Of a DNA stretch of 64,000 bases, positions 34,025-42,331 are shown one piece after another. The notes under the pieces were generated by a model. That model ran no database searches, was not told where the DNA came from, and worked only from the letters and a program-made list of their open reading frames with translations. Source of the DNA: a candidate division WOR-3 bacterium (GTDB taxonomy: Bacteria > Hydrothermota > Hydrothermia > Hydrothermales > JAJRUZ01); NCBI GenBank assembly GCA_039803925.1, contig JBDRZL010000007.1, positions 1 through 64,000 on the forward strand, written 5' to 3'. How positions within the stretch are numbered: the stretch's first letter is position 1; every line of letters begins with the position of its first letter. The position numbers were made by a program, and so were the translations under genes.

Positions 34025-34599
34025 TTGAGCTTTTTAACTATCCATCTTAATGTAACAAAATTTGTATTTTTCTTAAAAATAAGAAATTTCCATTTACCAT
34101 ATCCCTTGAAACCTACTTCTGGTAAATCCTTTTCAACAATTATTTCTCGAGGTTCCCCGATGCCCCATTTTTTAAAGTAAGCTTCAATAACTGTAACAAA
34201 GGGAAGAAGATCATCATTTTCTCTTATCTCTTCAAGCTCGTCAATACCTTTTAAAAAATCAAAAAGCTCTTCTTTTTCTTCAGCTAATTCAATTTCTTCT
34301 TTTCTTTCAATATCCTCTTTTTTTTCTATTTTAATTTTTTCTTCCTCAATTATTTGTTTATCTTTCTTTTCCCTTATTTCTCTCAGTTTTTCTTTTAAAT
34401 ATTTTACTTTTTCCTGATCCTTTTGAAGTTCTGCTATTTTTATCCAAAGGGAAAGAGCTCTTTCGGAAAAAGGGCTTGACCTTAAATAATCCTTTAAAAG
34501 AGTCTCAGCTTCAATAATTAAGTTATGTTCAATATACTCCTCAACAAGTTCAAGAAGTAGACTGGACCTTGGATCATAAAAAAGTTTTTCTTCTTTCAT
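34012..34599 (-). CDS. TPR/coiled-coil protein of the chemosensory operon
   Basis: The 195-residue protein starts with one or two TPR-like helix pairs (LELVEEYIEHNLIIEAETLLKDYL), continues into a highly charged Glu/Lys coiled coil (residues 65-110) and ends in a compact domain with EIIVEKDLPEVGFKGYGKWKFLIFKKN. The last domain is not recognised, though its strand pattern could be roadblock-like. It overlaps both neighbours (DUF4388-TPR gene by 4 nt, roadblock-like gene by 13 nt). A scaffolding role is plausible. Confidence 0.55.
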   Translation of the reverse strand: MKEEKLFYDPRSSLLLELVEEYIEHNLIIEAETLLKDYLRSSPFSERALSLWIKIAELQKDQEKVKYLKEKLREIREKKDKQIIEEEKIKIEKKEDIERKEEIELAEEKEELFDFLKGIDELEEIRENDDLLPFVTVIEAYFKKWGIGEPREIIVEKDLPEVGFKGYGKWKFLIFKKNTNFVTLRWIVKKLKWKE

Positions 34600-35720
34600 A
34601 TTAAGAGTTTTCTCTTATCAATTTCTAAAAGTAAAGTCCTTAGAAGGGATAAAAGTCTATCAATTCTTTCCTTTAAGTCAGGAGTTGAATATTCATAAGC
34701 TTTTTCCCATGCTTTAAGTGCTCCCTGAAGGTCTCCAAATTTAACTCTTACAAAACCCATACCATAGTAGCCTAAGGGGTTATGTGGATCCCTCCTTATT
34801 ACTTGATAATACTCCTGTGATGCAAGTCTATAATTTTTTAAAAGGAAATATAGATCAGCAAGAAGAAGATGAGCCATTATAAAATCAGGATAAAGGGAGA
34901 GAGCTTTACTCAAAAAAGCTTCAGCTTCTAAATATTTACCCTTTTTTATCATATCCCTTGCTTTTAAAAAAAGCTCTTCTGCCTCTCTTTTTGCTTTTTC
35001 TTCAATAGCTTTATCCACTTCCTTAAATTCTATAATACCTCTTTCATGTAATCTTATTATCTCTTTTGCTACTTCAATAGAAGACAATCTAAATTCCTCC
35101 ATAATATCCTCAATTTTTCTTCTTCCATCCACAAGGGAAAGTATTTTCCATTCAAGAGGAGAAAGGTCAAGAGCGGAAGCACCCTCATTTAGCCATTTTT
35201 CAGATAAAACGGGAACAAGGGAATAGGATGGTATTTTTTTTGAAATTTCTTCCCATTCATCAAGTCTTCTTGAACTCTCAAGTAAAATATCTTGAATATC
35301 AAAAGAAAATGGATCTGGCAAAACTTCTCCTTCATCTTTTATTTCATCAAACCTAAATATTCCCTTTTTCCATGAAAGAATTTCAAACATTCTTGTTTCA
35401 TTAGACATTCTTAAAATTTTTATAATTGGGGAAAGATCTTTAATTTTTTCATAGGCAATTTTTAAAATTTCTTTCTCATTAAATTTTAAATCTTCCTTTA
35501 AATCTTTCAAAAGACCTGACTGTTTTATTTTTGTATATAGGAAATCATCACCAACTATTGTTATAAGCTGTAAATTACCTCTCTTTAAAATAATCTCTGC
35601 AGAATTTTTTTCCTTTTTAAGTTCATTTATAGCTTTAATCTTACCTGTTTTTCTATTCATAGCAAGTATCTGCAAAAAATCAATAAGGGAAAGTTCTTCA
35701 AGTTTACCTTCAATTGGCAT
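34596..35720 (-). CDS. DUF4388 (PATAN) - winged helix - TPR protein
   Basis: The 374-residue protein has three parts. Residues 1 to about 165 are a DUF4388/PATAN domain, visible as MPIEGKLEELSLIDFLQILAMNRKTGKI at the start. Residues about 185-240 form a winged-helix-like segment (LEWKILSLVDGRRKIEDIMEEF). TPR repeats follow (for example FIMAHLLLADLYFLLKNYRLASQEYYQV). PATAN domains in cyanobacteria bind the pilus motor PilB and respond to phosphorelay signals, so this could connect CheA/CheY to pilus control. The stop-start contact (1 nt) with the 807-residue TPR gene indicates coupling. Confidence 0.75.
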   Translation of the reverse strand: MPIEGKLEELSLIDFLQILAMNRKTGKIKAINELKKEKNSAEIILKRGNLQLITIVGDDFLYTKIKQSGLLKDLKEDLKFNEKEILKIAYEKIKDLSPIIKILRMSNETRMFEILSWKKGIFRFDEIKDEGEVLPDPFSFDIQDILLESSRRLDEWEEISKKIPSYSLVPVLSEKWLNEGASALDLSPLEWKILSLVDGRRKIEDIMEEFRLSSIEVAKEIIRLHERGIIEFKEVDKAIEEKAKREAEELFLKARDMIKKGKYLEAEAFLSKALSLYPDFIMAHLLLADLYFLLKNYRLASQEYYQVIRRDPHNPLGYYGMGFVRVKFGDLQGALKAWEKAYEYSTPDLKERIDRLLSLLRTLLLEIDKRKLLI

Positions 35721-38143
35721 TAAATTCGCACCTCCTTTTCAAGCATTTTTAACCATTTTAATGCAAGTGCAGAATGTTCCTTTGCCTTTTTTGCAAGAGG
35801 TGAATTCTCGGAAAGCCTCACAACTTTAGTCCATTCTTCAATTGCTTTTGCATACTTTCCAATTAAAGCGTAGCATACACCGAAATAGAAATGCAATTCC
35901 TCTTTTAAAAAGAAATCCTTTTGCAAGGATTTAAAAATCTCTATAGCTTCTTTGTATTTACCCTTTGCTGTAAGTTCAATGGCAATTAGAAGATCAGCAT
36001 ATTTAGTAGCTCCCTCTTTCTTTAAAACCTCTATTTTATTTCTAAAATTTTCTTCATCCTTTAATTTTAAAGAACATCTCGCATATGCATAAAGTGCTTC
36101 CTTATTTTTACTATCTTCTTTAATGATTTTTTCATACTCTTTTCTTGCCTCCTCGTATCTTTCGAGTTTTTCAAGCAATTCACCAAACCACATTATTATC
36201 TTATTATCAGGTTTAGATTTTTTTAATACCTTGTTTAAAACTTCCAAGGCTTCATTCAATTCACCCTTTCTTTCCTTTATTTTTGCCTTTAAAAGTAAAA
36301 CATCAATGTACTCTTTATCTTTCTTTAGAATCTTATCTAATTCTTCCTCTGCCCTATCATATCTTTTTGTTCTATAAAATACATGTGCAAGGTGCAATCT
36401 TATTCTATCATCCTCTTTTTCTTTAAGTAATTTAAAATAAAAATTCTCTGCATTTTCATAAAAACCAAGGTTTTCGTAAGCAAGGGCAAGTAAATAAAGA
36501 ATCTCCTTATCCTCAGGATATTTTTTATTAAGGGGAAGTAAAAGCTTAAGGGCATTTTCAAAATCCCTATTCTTTAAAAGAATTTTAACTTTTTTTAACT
36601 CAAGAAACTTATCACCCTCAAATTCTTCAACCTCTTTAGAAGGGAAAATTCTTGATTCAACAGGTCTTGGGGAACCTTCAATAGCAAATAGATATTGGAA
36701 TACATTTGCCTTTTCTTCTTCCTTAAAACTAACATCTTCACCGTTTATTTTTGAAAGTAAAAAGGCAGCATAAGAAAAATCAGGTTCTATTCTTAAAGCT
36801 TCTCTCAAAAGTTCTTTTGCTTTATATTTTTCTCCAATCTCATTAAGTATTTTTGCATAAAGAGTAAGATAAAATGGGTTCTCCTTTTCAATTTCATTAA
36901 TCTCTTTAAGATACTGAAGGCTTTTTTCCAAATTATTCTCTTCAATTGCTATGAGAGATAAATTATAAAGTGGAACTATAAAACCTGGCTCAATTTCATA
37001 GGATCTCTGAAAATATTCTTTGGCTTTTTCTCTATTTTCATTTGCTATTATACAGGCTAAATTATTTAAAGCATAAGGATAATTCTTTATCCCTTCGAAA
37101 ATTTTTCTTGCTTTTTCTGTATCTCCCCTTCTCGAAAGAGCTATTGCGTACATATTCCATGTATGAAAGTCCTTTTCTTTAATTTCTTCTATTAAAGAAA
37201 TAGCCTTATCCCAGTTCTCTTCAAGTAGAAAGATTTCAGCCTCTATTTTCTTTAATTCGGGTCTTGTATCATCCATTTTCTTTAGTTCTTCAAGAATATT
37301 CTTTGCTTCCCTCAAGAAGAGTTTGTTTTTGTATGCTTCAAGAAGATTAAGTCTTGATTCAAAAGGATCTGCTTTTATCTCAATTATTCCTATGGATTCC
37401 TGTAATAATTCCTCAATAGATGGAGCTTCTTCATCTATACCAAGTGCTCCTTGAACTTTTGATATCCTGGGGTCAAGCTCTTTTGCCTTTATAGCTTCTT
37501 CTAAGGCTTCTTCTAAATATCCTTTTTCTCCAAGAGCGAAAGAAAGATAAAGATGAGCTTTTGCATTGTTTGGGTCTTTTTCAATTACTTCTCTTAGAAC
37601 TTTTATTGCTGAGTCATAATTTCCCTGATTATATAAAACTTCTCCCAGATCAAGTTTAATATCTAAATCTTCTGGTAGAATTCTTTGAGCTCTTCTAATT
37701 GCTGCAATTGCCTCTGGAAATTTTCCCATTTTTTTGTAACATCTTATCACCCCTTTAATTGCTTCCTTATTTTTTGAATCTCTTAGCAAAACCTCTCTAT
37801 ACTCCCTCAAAGCATGTGAGTATTTTGCTAATTGGTAAAGGGTCTTTGCATATTCAAGCCTTGCGTTAATATCCTCAGGATTTTGTTCTACTTTCCTAAA
37901 ATATTTATCAATAAGATCTTCTTTTTTCTTGGTTTTTTTTAAAATTATTTCAAGATTGATTCTTGCTATATTAAAATCTGGATCAATATCAAGAGCTTTT
38001 TTAAGCTCATTAATAGCTTCATCAAATAAGCCTCTGTTGAAATAAACTACCGCAAGGTTGTTATGAGCTGCTGGATCAAATGGATCAATCTTTGTAGCAA
38101 AAGACTTCAAAATTCTAATCTCTTCCTGAGTAGGAGATCTCAT
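35720..38143 (-). CDS. Large TPR repeat protein (807 aa)
   Basis: The protein consists almost entirely of tetratricopeptide-like helix pairs. Repeats such as AHNNLAVVYFNRGLFDEAINELKKAL (about 20-45) and PNNAKAHLYLSFALGEKGYLEEALEEAIKAK recur at about 34-residue intervals throughout. No signal peptide or membrane helix is seen, so it is cytosolic. It overlaps cheC by 4 nt and the DUF4388 gene by 1 nt, and so is translated with the chemosensory proteins. The role is unknown; TPR solenoids usually hold protein complexes, here possibly linking CheA/CheC with the PATAN protein. Confidence 0.7.
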   Translation of the reverse strand: MRSPTQEEIRILKSFATKIDPFDPAAHNNLAVVYFNRGLFDEAINELKKALDIDPDFNIARINLEIILKKTKKKEDLIDKYFRKVEQNPEDINARLEYAKTLYQLAKYSHALREYREVLLRDSKNKEAIKGVIRCYKKMGKFPEAIAAIRRAQRILPEDLDIKLDLGEVLYNQGNYDSAIKVLREVIEKDPNNAKAHLYLSFALGEKGYLEEALEEAIKAKELDPRISKVQGALGIDEEAPSIEELLQESIGIIEIKADPFESRLNLLEAYKNKLFLREAKNILEELKKMDDTRPELKKIEAEIFLLEENWDKAISLIEEIKEKDFHTWNMYAIALSRRGDTEKARKIFEGIKNYPYALNNLACIIANENREKAKEYFQRSYEIEPGFIVPLYNLSLIAIEENNLEKSLQYLKEINEIEKENPFYLTLYAKILNEIGEKYKAKELLREALRIEPDFSYAAFLLSKINGEDVSFKEEEKANVFQYLFAIEGSPRPVESRIFPSKEVEEFEGDKFLELKKVKILLKNRDFENALKLLLPLNKKYPEDKEILYLLALAYENLGFYENAENFYFKLLKEKEDDRIRLHLAHVFYRTKRYDRAEEELDKILKKDKEYIDVLLLKAKIKERKGELNEALEVLNKVLKKSKPDNKIIMWFGELLEKLERYEEARKEYEKIIKEDSKNKEALYAYARCSLKLKDEENFRNKIEVLKKEGATKYADLLIAIELTAKGKYKEAIEIFKSLQKDFFLKEELHFYFGVCYALIGKYAKAIEEWTKVVRLSENSPLAKKAKEHSALALKWLKMLEKEVRI

Positions 38144-38751
38144 TCAAAAAAGGATTTTAATTTTTCCTGAATTATACCAATTGCGTGTTCATCAGGTAAA
38201 AAGAAAAATGCTATCTTTATTTCTAATCCATTTTCTATTTTCAAAATTGACTTTATGCATAAAGCAAAACCTCTTTCTGCCTCAATCTGAAGAAAAGCAT
38301 CTGAAAGAATAGCCCTTATATTATCATTCTTTAAAAAGGGTACAGTAGGTAGGGCTAAAAGTCCAAGAAAATCTGATAAGGCTGTCATATATGCTCCTGT
38401 GATAATATTCCCCACTTCCTTTAAAGCAGATTCTTCCTGTTCATTAATTTCAGAAACCCTTTCTCTGATTAAAAGAGATAAAAGGGAAATAGCTTCTTCT
38501 TTTGAAAGTAAAAGGAGAGTAAGTCCGGTAAGATCTCCTAAAAAATAAAGAAGAATTCCAATAGCTTCTTCATCAGTCTTACCTGCAACTTTTTCAAAAA
38601 CAGTTCCCATATCACCTATAAAAACCTCAGGTACACTCATCATTACCTTTCTGTTTATAAGACCAGAAAGTGCGGTGGCTGCATGACCGCAACCAATATT
38701 TGCTACTTCCCTCAAACCTTCAATACCAAAAATTCCTTCTTCTTCTTTCAT
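38140..38751 (-). CDS. cheC: CheC-type chemotaxis phosphatase
   Basis: The 203-residue protein has both CheC active-site segments: ALxE..N-like GLREVANIGCGHAATALSGLINRKVMMSVPEV (residues about 10-40) and ESALKEVGNIITGAYMTALSDFLGL (about 105-130). Each keeps the Glu and Asn that dephosphorylate CheY-P. It is cytosolic and overlaps the TPR gene by 4 nt. CheC commonly works with CheD, but CheD is missing from the window. Confidence 0.9.
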   Translation of the reverse strand: MKEEEGIFGIEGLREVANIGCGHAATALSGLINRKVMMSVPEVFIGDMGTVFEKVAGKTDEEAIGILLYFLGDLTGLTLLLLSKEEAISLLSLLIRERVSEINEQEESALKEVGNIITGAYMTALSDFLGLLALPTVPFLKNDNIRAILSDAFLQIEAERGFALCIKSILKIENGLEIKIAFFFLPDEHAIGIIQEKLKSFFE

Positions 38752-38752
38752 T

Positions 38753-40543
38753 TTAATTCTCCATAAATTTTGAAGGGTCTATAATAATTGATGGGGTTCC
38801 ATCCCACAAAATTGTTCCTCCTGAGATATAGGGTATTCTCATAATATAAATGTCAAGAGATTTTACTACTACATCCATCTGAGAAATAACTTTATCCACT
38901 ATTAAAAGAGCCCTTTTTCTATCACTTTCTATCAAAAGAGCAGAAAACTTCTCTCCTTTTGAACCATTCAATTTTAATTTCTTAGACATCCAGATACATG
39001 GAAGAACTTCATCTCTTATTAACATGTAATCTCTGCCCATAATTTTCTTTATATCTCTCTCACTTCCTTCTATTATTTCTTGAATAAAAACAAGGGGTAT
39101 AACAAATCTGTTACCTGATACATCAACAACCACACCTCTTGTTATAGCAATAGAAAGAGGTAATTTTAGTTTTATAGTGGTACCCTTCATATATTCACTT
39201 TCAATTTCCATAAAACCACCCATCCTTGTTATAAACTGTTTAACAACATCCAGTCCCACCCCTCTGCCAGAAATCATTGTAGTATCCTCTTTTGTTGAAA
39301 AACCAGGAATTGTAATAAGTTCAAAAACCTCTTTGTCAGTTAAAACCTTTGCCCTTTCCTCTGAAATTAAACCTTTTTCAATTGCCCTTTTAATAACCTT
39401 GTTTTTATCAACACCCTTTCCATCATCTTTTATATAAATTGTTACCGAGTTTTTTTCCCTTTCAAGTTTTATATAAATTATGCCTTTCCTACTTTTTCCA
39501 AATTTTAATCTTTCCTCAGGGAGCTCAATCCCGTGATCAAGAGAATTTCTAATTATATGAAGAAGCGGTTCTCTCATCTCCTCAAGTAAAGCTCTATCAA
39601 GTTCAATATCCCCCCCCTCTATTAAAAGTTCTGCTTCTTTTCTCATTTCTTTTGCTTTATCTCTTACAAATCTTTTAAATCTCTCAAGAATATGAAAAGC
39701 AGGAATTAGTCTTATTGACATAACATCATCCTGAAGATAGGAAATAAGTCTTTCAAGATTTTCCATATTGTCCTGTATTTCCCTATCTTCTATTTGTCTT
39801 AATTTTGAAAACAACCTTTCCTTAGCAATAACTATTTCTCCCAACCTATCCATTATTGTATCAAGTTTCTCCGATTTAACTTTGATTTCTTCAAGAGGCT
39901 TAATTTCAAATTCTTTTTCCTCTGGTATTATTTCCTTTTTTTCTTCAATAAAATAATGCTCCACATCTTCAAAACTCTCAACCACCTCCACAATTTCTTC
40001 TTTCTCCCTTTCAGTCTCAAGTGTTATCTTAAGTAAATTACTAACATTTTCTTTTATTATTTCATCTTCACTTGGTTCTGAAAAAACTACATTAAATTTC
40101 TCCTTAAATTCCCTTAAAATAACAAACATTCTTGCAGCAATAAGAGGGGTTTGAGGATCAATGTATATTTCTATTTCATAAAACTTTTTTGATATATCTT
40201 TCTCTTTTACAGATTTTAACTCATCAAAACTAAAAGATCCCCTTCCCTCAAGCATCATCTTTAAAGCATCCAATGCTTTAAAGAGAAAATCAAAATCCAA
40301 ATCTTTCTTTTTGCCTTTTCTTAGCTCATCAAATTCATCCTCAAGTCTGTGACAAAAATTTTCTACATCCTTTTTCTCAACTGCTGCTGCCATTCCCTTC
40401 AAAGTATGTGCAAGTCTAAAAATCTCATTTAATATCTTTTCTGAAGCAGGTTTTTTTTCAAGCTCAAGTATATTTTTCTCTAAGTTTGTTAATATCTCCT
40501 CTGCCTCACTTTTAAAAAGTTCAAGATATTTTTTTTCTATCAT
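38753..40543 (-). CDS. cheA: Chemotaxis histidine kinase CheA
   Basis: The 596-residue kinase has an HPt domain with phospho-accepting His46 in FRLAHTLKGMAAA and a region of about 110 residues in the P2 position. The dimerisation helix pair (SEKLDTIMDRLGEIVIAKERLF, about 225-280), the HATPase with N box LHIIRNSLDHGIELPEERLKFG and G box DDGKGVDKNKV/GRGVGLDVVKQFI, and a C-terminal CheW-like domain follow. It phosphorylates CheY and normally couples to receptors through CheW; no receptor is encoded in the window. It overlaps cheY by 4 nt. Confidence 0.95.
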   Translation of the reverse strand: MIEKKYLELFKSEAEEILTNLEKNILELEKKPASEKILNEIFRLAHTLKGMAAAVEKKDVENFCHRLEDEFDELRKGKKKDLDFDFLFKALDALKMMLEGRGSFSFDELKSVKEKDISKKFYEIEIYIDPQTPLIAARMFVILREFKEKFNVVFSEPSEDEIIKENVSNLLKITLETEREKEEIVEVVESFEDVEHYFIEEKKEIIPEEKEFEIKPLEEIKVKSEKLDTIMDRLGEIVIAKERLFSKLRQIEDREIQDNMENLERLISYLQDDVMSIRLIPAFHILERFKRFVRDKAKEMRKEAELLIEGGDIELDRALLEEMREPLLHIIRNSLDHGIELPEERLKFGKSRKGIIYIKLEREKNSVTIYIKDDGKGVDKNKVIKRAIEKGLISEERAKVLTDKEVFELITIPGFSTKEDTTMISGRGVGLDVVKQFITRMGGFMEIESEYMKGTTIKLKLPLSIAITRGVVVDVSGNRFVIPLVFIQEIIEGSERDIKKIMGRDYMLIRDEVLPCIWMSKKLKLNGSKGEKFSALLIESDRKRALLIVDKVISQMDVVVKSLDIYIMRIPYISGGTILWDGTPSIIIDPSKFMEN

Positions 40544-40911
40544 TTTGACTTTATAACTCTTTCAACAGCTTCAAGGACCCTAGCAGGCTGGAAAGGTTTT
40601 ACTATGTAGTCCTTAGCTCCAGCTTGAATAGCTTCAAGAACAAGGGGTTGTTGTCCCATAGCAGATACCATTATTATTTTTGCATGAGGATCAAAAGATA
40701 TTATTTCTCTAACTGCGTCTATTCCACTTTTATCAGGCATGACTATATCCATTGTCACAATATCAGGTTTAAGTTCCCTATAAAGTCTTACAGCCTCTTC
40801 ACCATTTGAAGCCTCTCCACATATTTCATAACCACCCTTTTTTAATATATCTGCAAGAAGTTTCCTCATGAATTGTGCATCATCTACTATTAATACTCTC
40901 GGATTCATCAA
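40540..40911 (-). CDS. cheY: Chemotaxis response regulator CheY
   Basis: The 123-residue single receiver domain has the acidic pocket D10/D11, the phosphoacceptor D55 in VTMDIVMPD, S83 in MVSAM and K105 in YIVKPF, with GFEQALVL-like positions intact. It has no output domain, so it must act by binding, either to a motor or to a pilus or TPR/PATAN partner. It lies between cheW and cheA, all tightly spaced. Confidence 0.95.
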   Translation of the reverse strand: MMNPRVLIVDDAQFMRKLLADILKKGGYEICGEASNGEEAVRLYRELKPDIVTMDIVMPDKSGIDAVREIISFDPHAKIIMVSAMGQQPLVLEAIQAGAKDYIVKPFQPARVLEAVERVIKSK

Positions 40912-40919
40912 GTTTTCCC

Positions 40920-41366
40920 CTATTTAAAATGGATTTGAACCTCACCGGGAATCTTTTTTGGATCTATTATTAAAAATTTTCTCTTCTCAACAACAGCTTG
41001 ACCTTTTAAAAGGGACCTATCTATATCTTTTTTTATATTTTCTGGAATTTCACCCATTTTAATCTCTTCACATTCAAAAACTCCAAGGATTGTATCTACC
41101 TCACAGGCATAAATTCTCTTTAGCTCAGGAGAAAGTATAATAAAAAACTTTTCTTTACCTTCTCCATTTTCTTCAATGTTCATTCTTTTTTTTAAATCAA
41201 AAAGAGGTACAACATTGCCCCTTAAGTTAAAAATTCCTTTAAAATGAGGGGGAGAAAGTGGAACAGGAACAACTGGTTTTGGTTCTGAAATCTCAAGAAC
41301 ATTTTCCATAAGAAAAGAAAATTCCTTTTCAGAAATCCTAAAAGCAATTATTTGTTTTTTTTCCAT
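40920..41366 (-). CDS. cheW: CheW adaptor protein
   Basis: The 148-residue protein has the CheW fold: IIAFRISEKEFSFLMENVLEISEP, PLSPPHFKGIFNLRGNVVPLFDLKKR (interaction loop, residues about 38-63), and ILGVFECEEIKMGE. It links CheA to receptors. The 9-nt gap to cheY supports the operon. Its start is 19 nt downstream of the cas6 stop. Confidence 0.93.
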   Translation of the reverse strand: MEKKQIIAFRISEKEFSFLMENVLEISEPKPVVPVPLSPPHFKGIFNLRGNVVPLFDLKKRMNIEENGEGKEKFFIILSPELKRIYACEVDTILGVFECEEIKMGEIPENIKKDIDRSLLKGQAVVEKRKFLIIDPKKIPGEVQIHFK

Positions 41367-41385
41367 TAATGAATTATAAAATCAA

Positions 41386-42120
41386 TCAGCTTGTTTTTTC
41401 CACCATTCCGAAACCCATTGAAGTTTTTTCTCCCAGTCCAGAATCCATTATAAATCTTAAAACCTGAATATTACCCCTTAAATTCAAAGTAGCCATATAC
41501 CCTTTAACTTTTATGTTTTTGATGGAGTAAAGCTTTGACTTATACGATTCACACATTATTTCTATATCATAATCTGAAAGCCTTTCCCCTGTAAAACATT
41601 CAAATTTATTTTTTATTATTTCTTTTAATTTATGGTAAAAATGCTCGGTTTCAGGAGAAAGATAAATTGAAAAACTTTTATCCCCCTCTTTTTTGCTCTG
41701 AGAAACAACAAGAGGAGAAAGTGTTTTAGCTTTTAATTCATTCTTAATTTCGCTTATTTCAAATATCTTTGTTTTTAAAACAGGAAGATTATAGCAAATG
41801 AGCTTCAAAAAGCCTTCTTTTTTTAAAACACTTTCAAGAATTTCAATAAAAACTGAATCTGGTGAAGAAAGTATAAAAGTTAAAGGACCTATCATTAATA
41901 TATAATCCTTTTCAAAAGAAATTTTTTGAGGGAAAAGAGGAGAAAAGGAAAAAAGTTTAAAATTTTTATTCTTATAACTCCATCCTTTTGAATGAATATT
42001 GTATGAAAATTTTAAACTATATTTACTTAAAAGATAATAGATAGAAGAAGCAAGGAAATAATTATATGACCAAGGGATCTTGTATTCTTTATCTTCACCA
42101 ACCAGAAGCTTCAGCCTCAA
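41386..42120 (-). CDS. cas6: CRISPR-associated endoribonuclease Cas6 (orphan)
   Basis: Starting from TTG (42120) the protein is 244 residues and begins M/L-RLKLLVGEDKEYKIPWSYN, the typical Cas6 beginning, followed by the YFLASSIYYLLSKYS helix. The catalytic-type His43 lies in YNIHSKGW, and FKLFSFSPLFP follows as in Cas6 proteins. The C-terminal glycine-rich loop GLGEKTSMGFGMVE near residues 230-243 is the family's hallmark. An upstream ATG-type start at 42162 would extend into the tRNA gene and is rejected. Cas6 cuts CRISPR transcripts within the repeats. No CRISPR array, other cas gene or repeat cluster is in this window. The gene lies 15 nt after the tRNA-Arg and before cheW, so it is likely expressed with them. 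Confidence 0.85.
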   Translation of the reverse strand: MRLKLLVGEDKEYKIPWSYNYFLASSIYYLLSKYSLKFSYNIHSKGWSYKNKNFKLFSFSPLFPQKISFEKDYILMIGPLTFILSSPDSVFIEILESVLKKEGFLKLICYNLPVLKTKIFEISEIKNELKAKTLSPLVVSQSKKEGDKSFSIYLSPETEHFYHKLKEIIKNKFECFTGERLSDYDIEIMCESYKSKLYSIKNIKVKGYMATLNLRGNIQVLRFIMDSGLGEKTSMGFGMVEKTS

Positions 42121-42135
42121 ATTCTCTCTTTTATA

Positions 42136-42209
42136 CGCCCCCGGCAGGACTTGAACCCGCAACCACCGGATTAGAAATCCGATGCTCTATCCAGTTGAGC
42201 TACGGGGGC
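42136..42209 (-). tRNA. tRNA-Arg (anticodon TCT)
   Basis: Cloverleaf on the minus strand: acceptor GCCCCCG/CGGGGGC, D-arm GCTCAACTGGATAGAGC, anticodon stem with loop TTTCTAA (anticodon TCT, reads AGA), T-arm with GGTTCAAGTCC, discriminator G. CCA not encoded. AGA codons dominate arginine usage in this AT-rich sequence. It is the first gene of the unit containing cas6 and the chemosensory genes. Confidence 0.96.
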
Positions 42210-42222
42210 AGTATATTTATAA

Positions 42223-42251
42223 ATTATAAAATTTTACAAATTAAATTTCAA
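42223..42251 (-). promoter_or_regulatory. Promoter of tRNA-Arg and probably of cas6-chemosensory operon
   Basis: TTGAAA (42246-42251), 17-nt spacer, TATAAT (42223-42228) on the minus strand, about 14 nt upstream of the mature tRNA 5' end. No terminator separates the tRNA from cas6. Confidence 0.8.
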
Positions 42252-42261
42252 TTTTTTAACC

Positions 42262-42290
42262 TTGACAAATTAACGATTTTTATTTATAAT
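42262..42290 (+). promoter_or_regulatory. Promoter of the pilC operon
   Basis: Perfect consensus TTGACA (42262-42267), 17-nt spacer, TATAAT (42285-42290) on the plus strand, back to back with the tRNA-Arg promoter. The leader to the pilC ATG is about 35 nt. Confidence 0.88.
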
Positions 42291-42331
42291 AATTAAAAAG
42301 GTTCTAATCCTATAAAAATTAAAAATAAGAT

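Noticed and set aside
42121-42162. Longer cas6 start at 42162
   Set aside because: The extra codons lie in the mature tRNA-Arg; the homology begins at the TTG at 42120.
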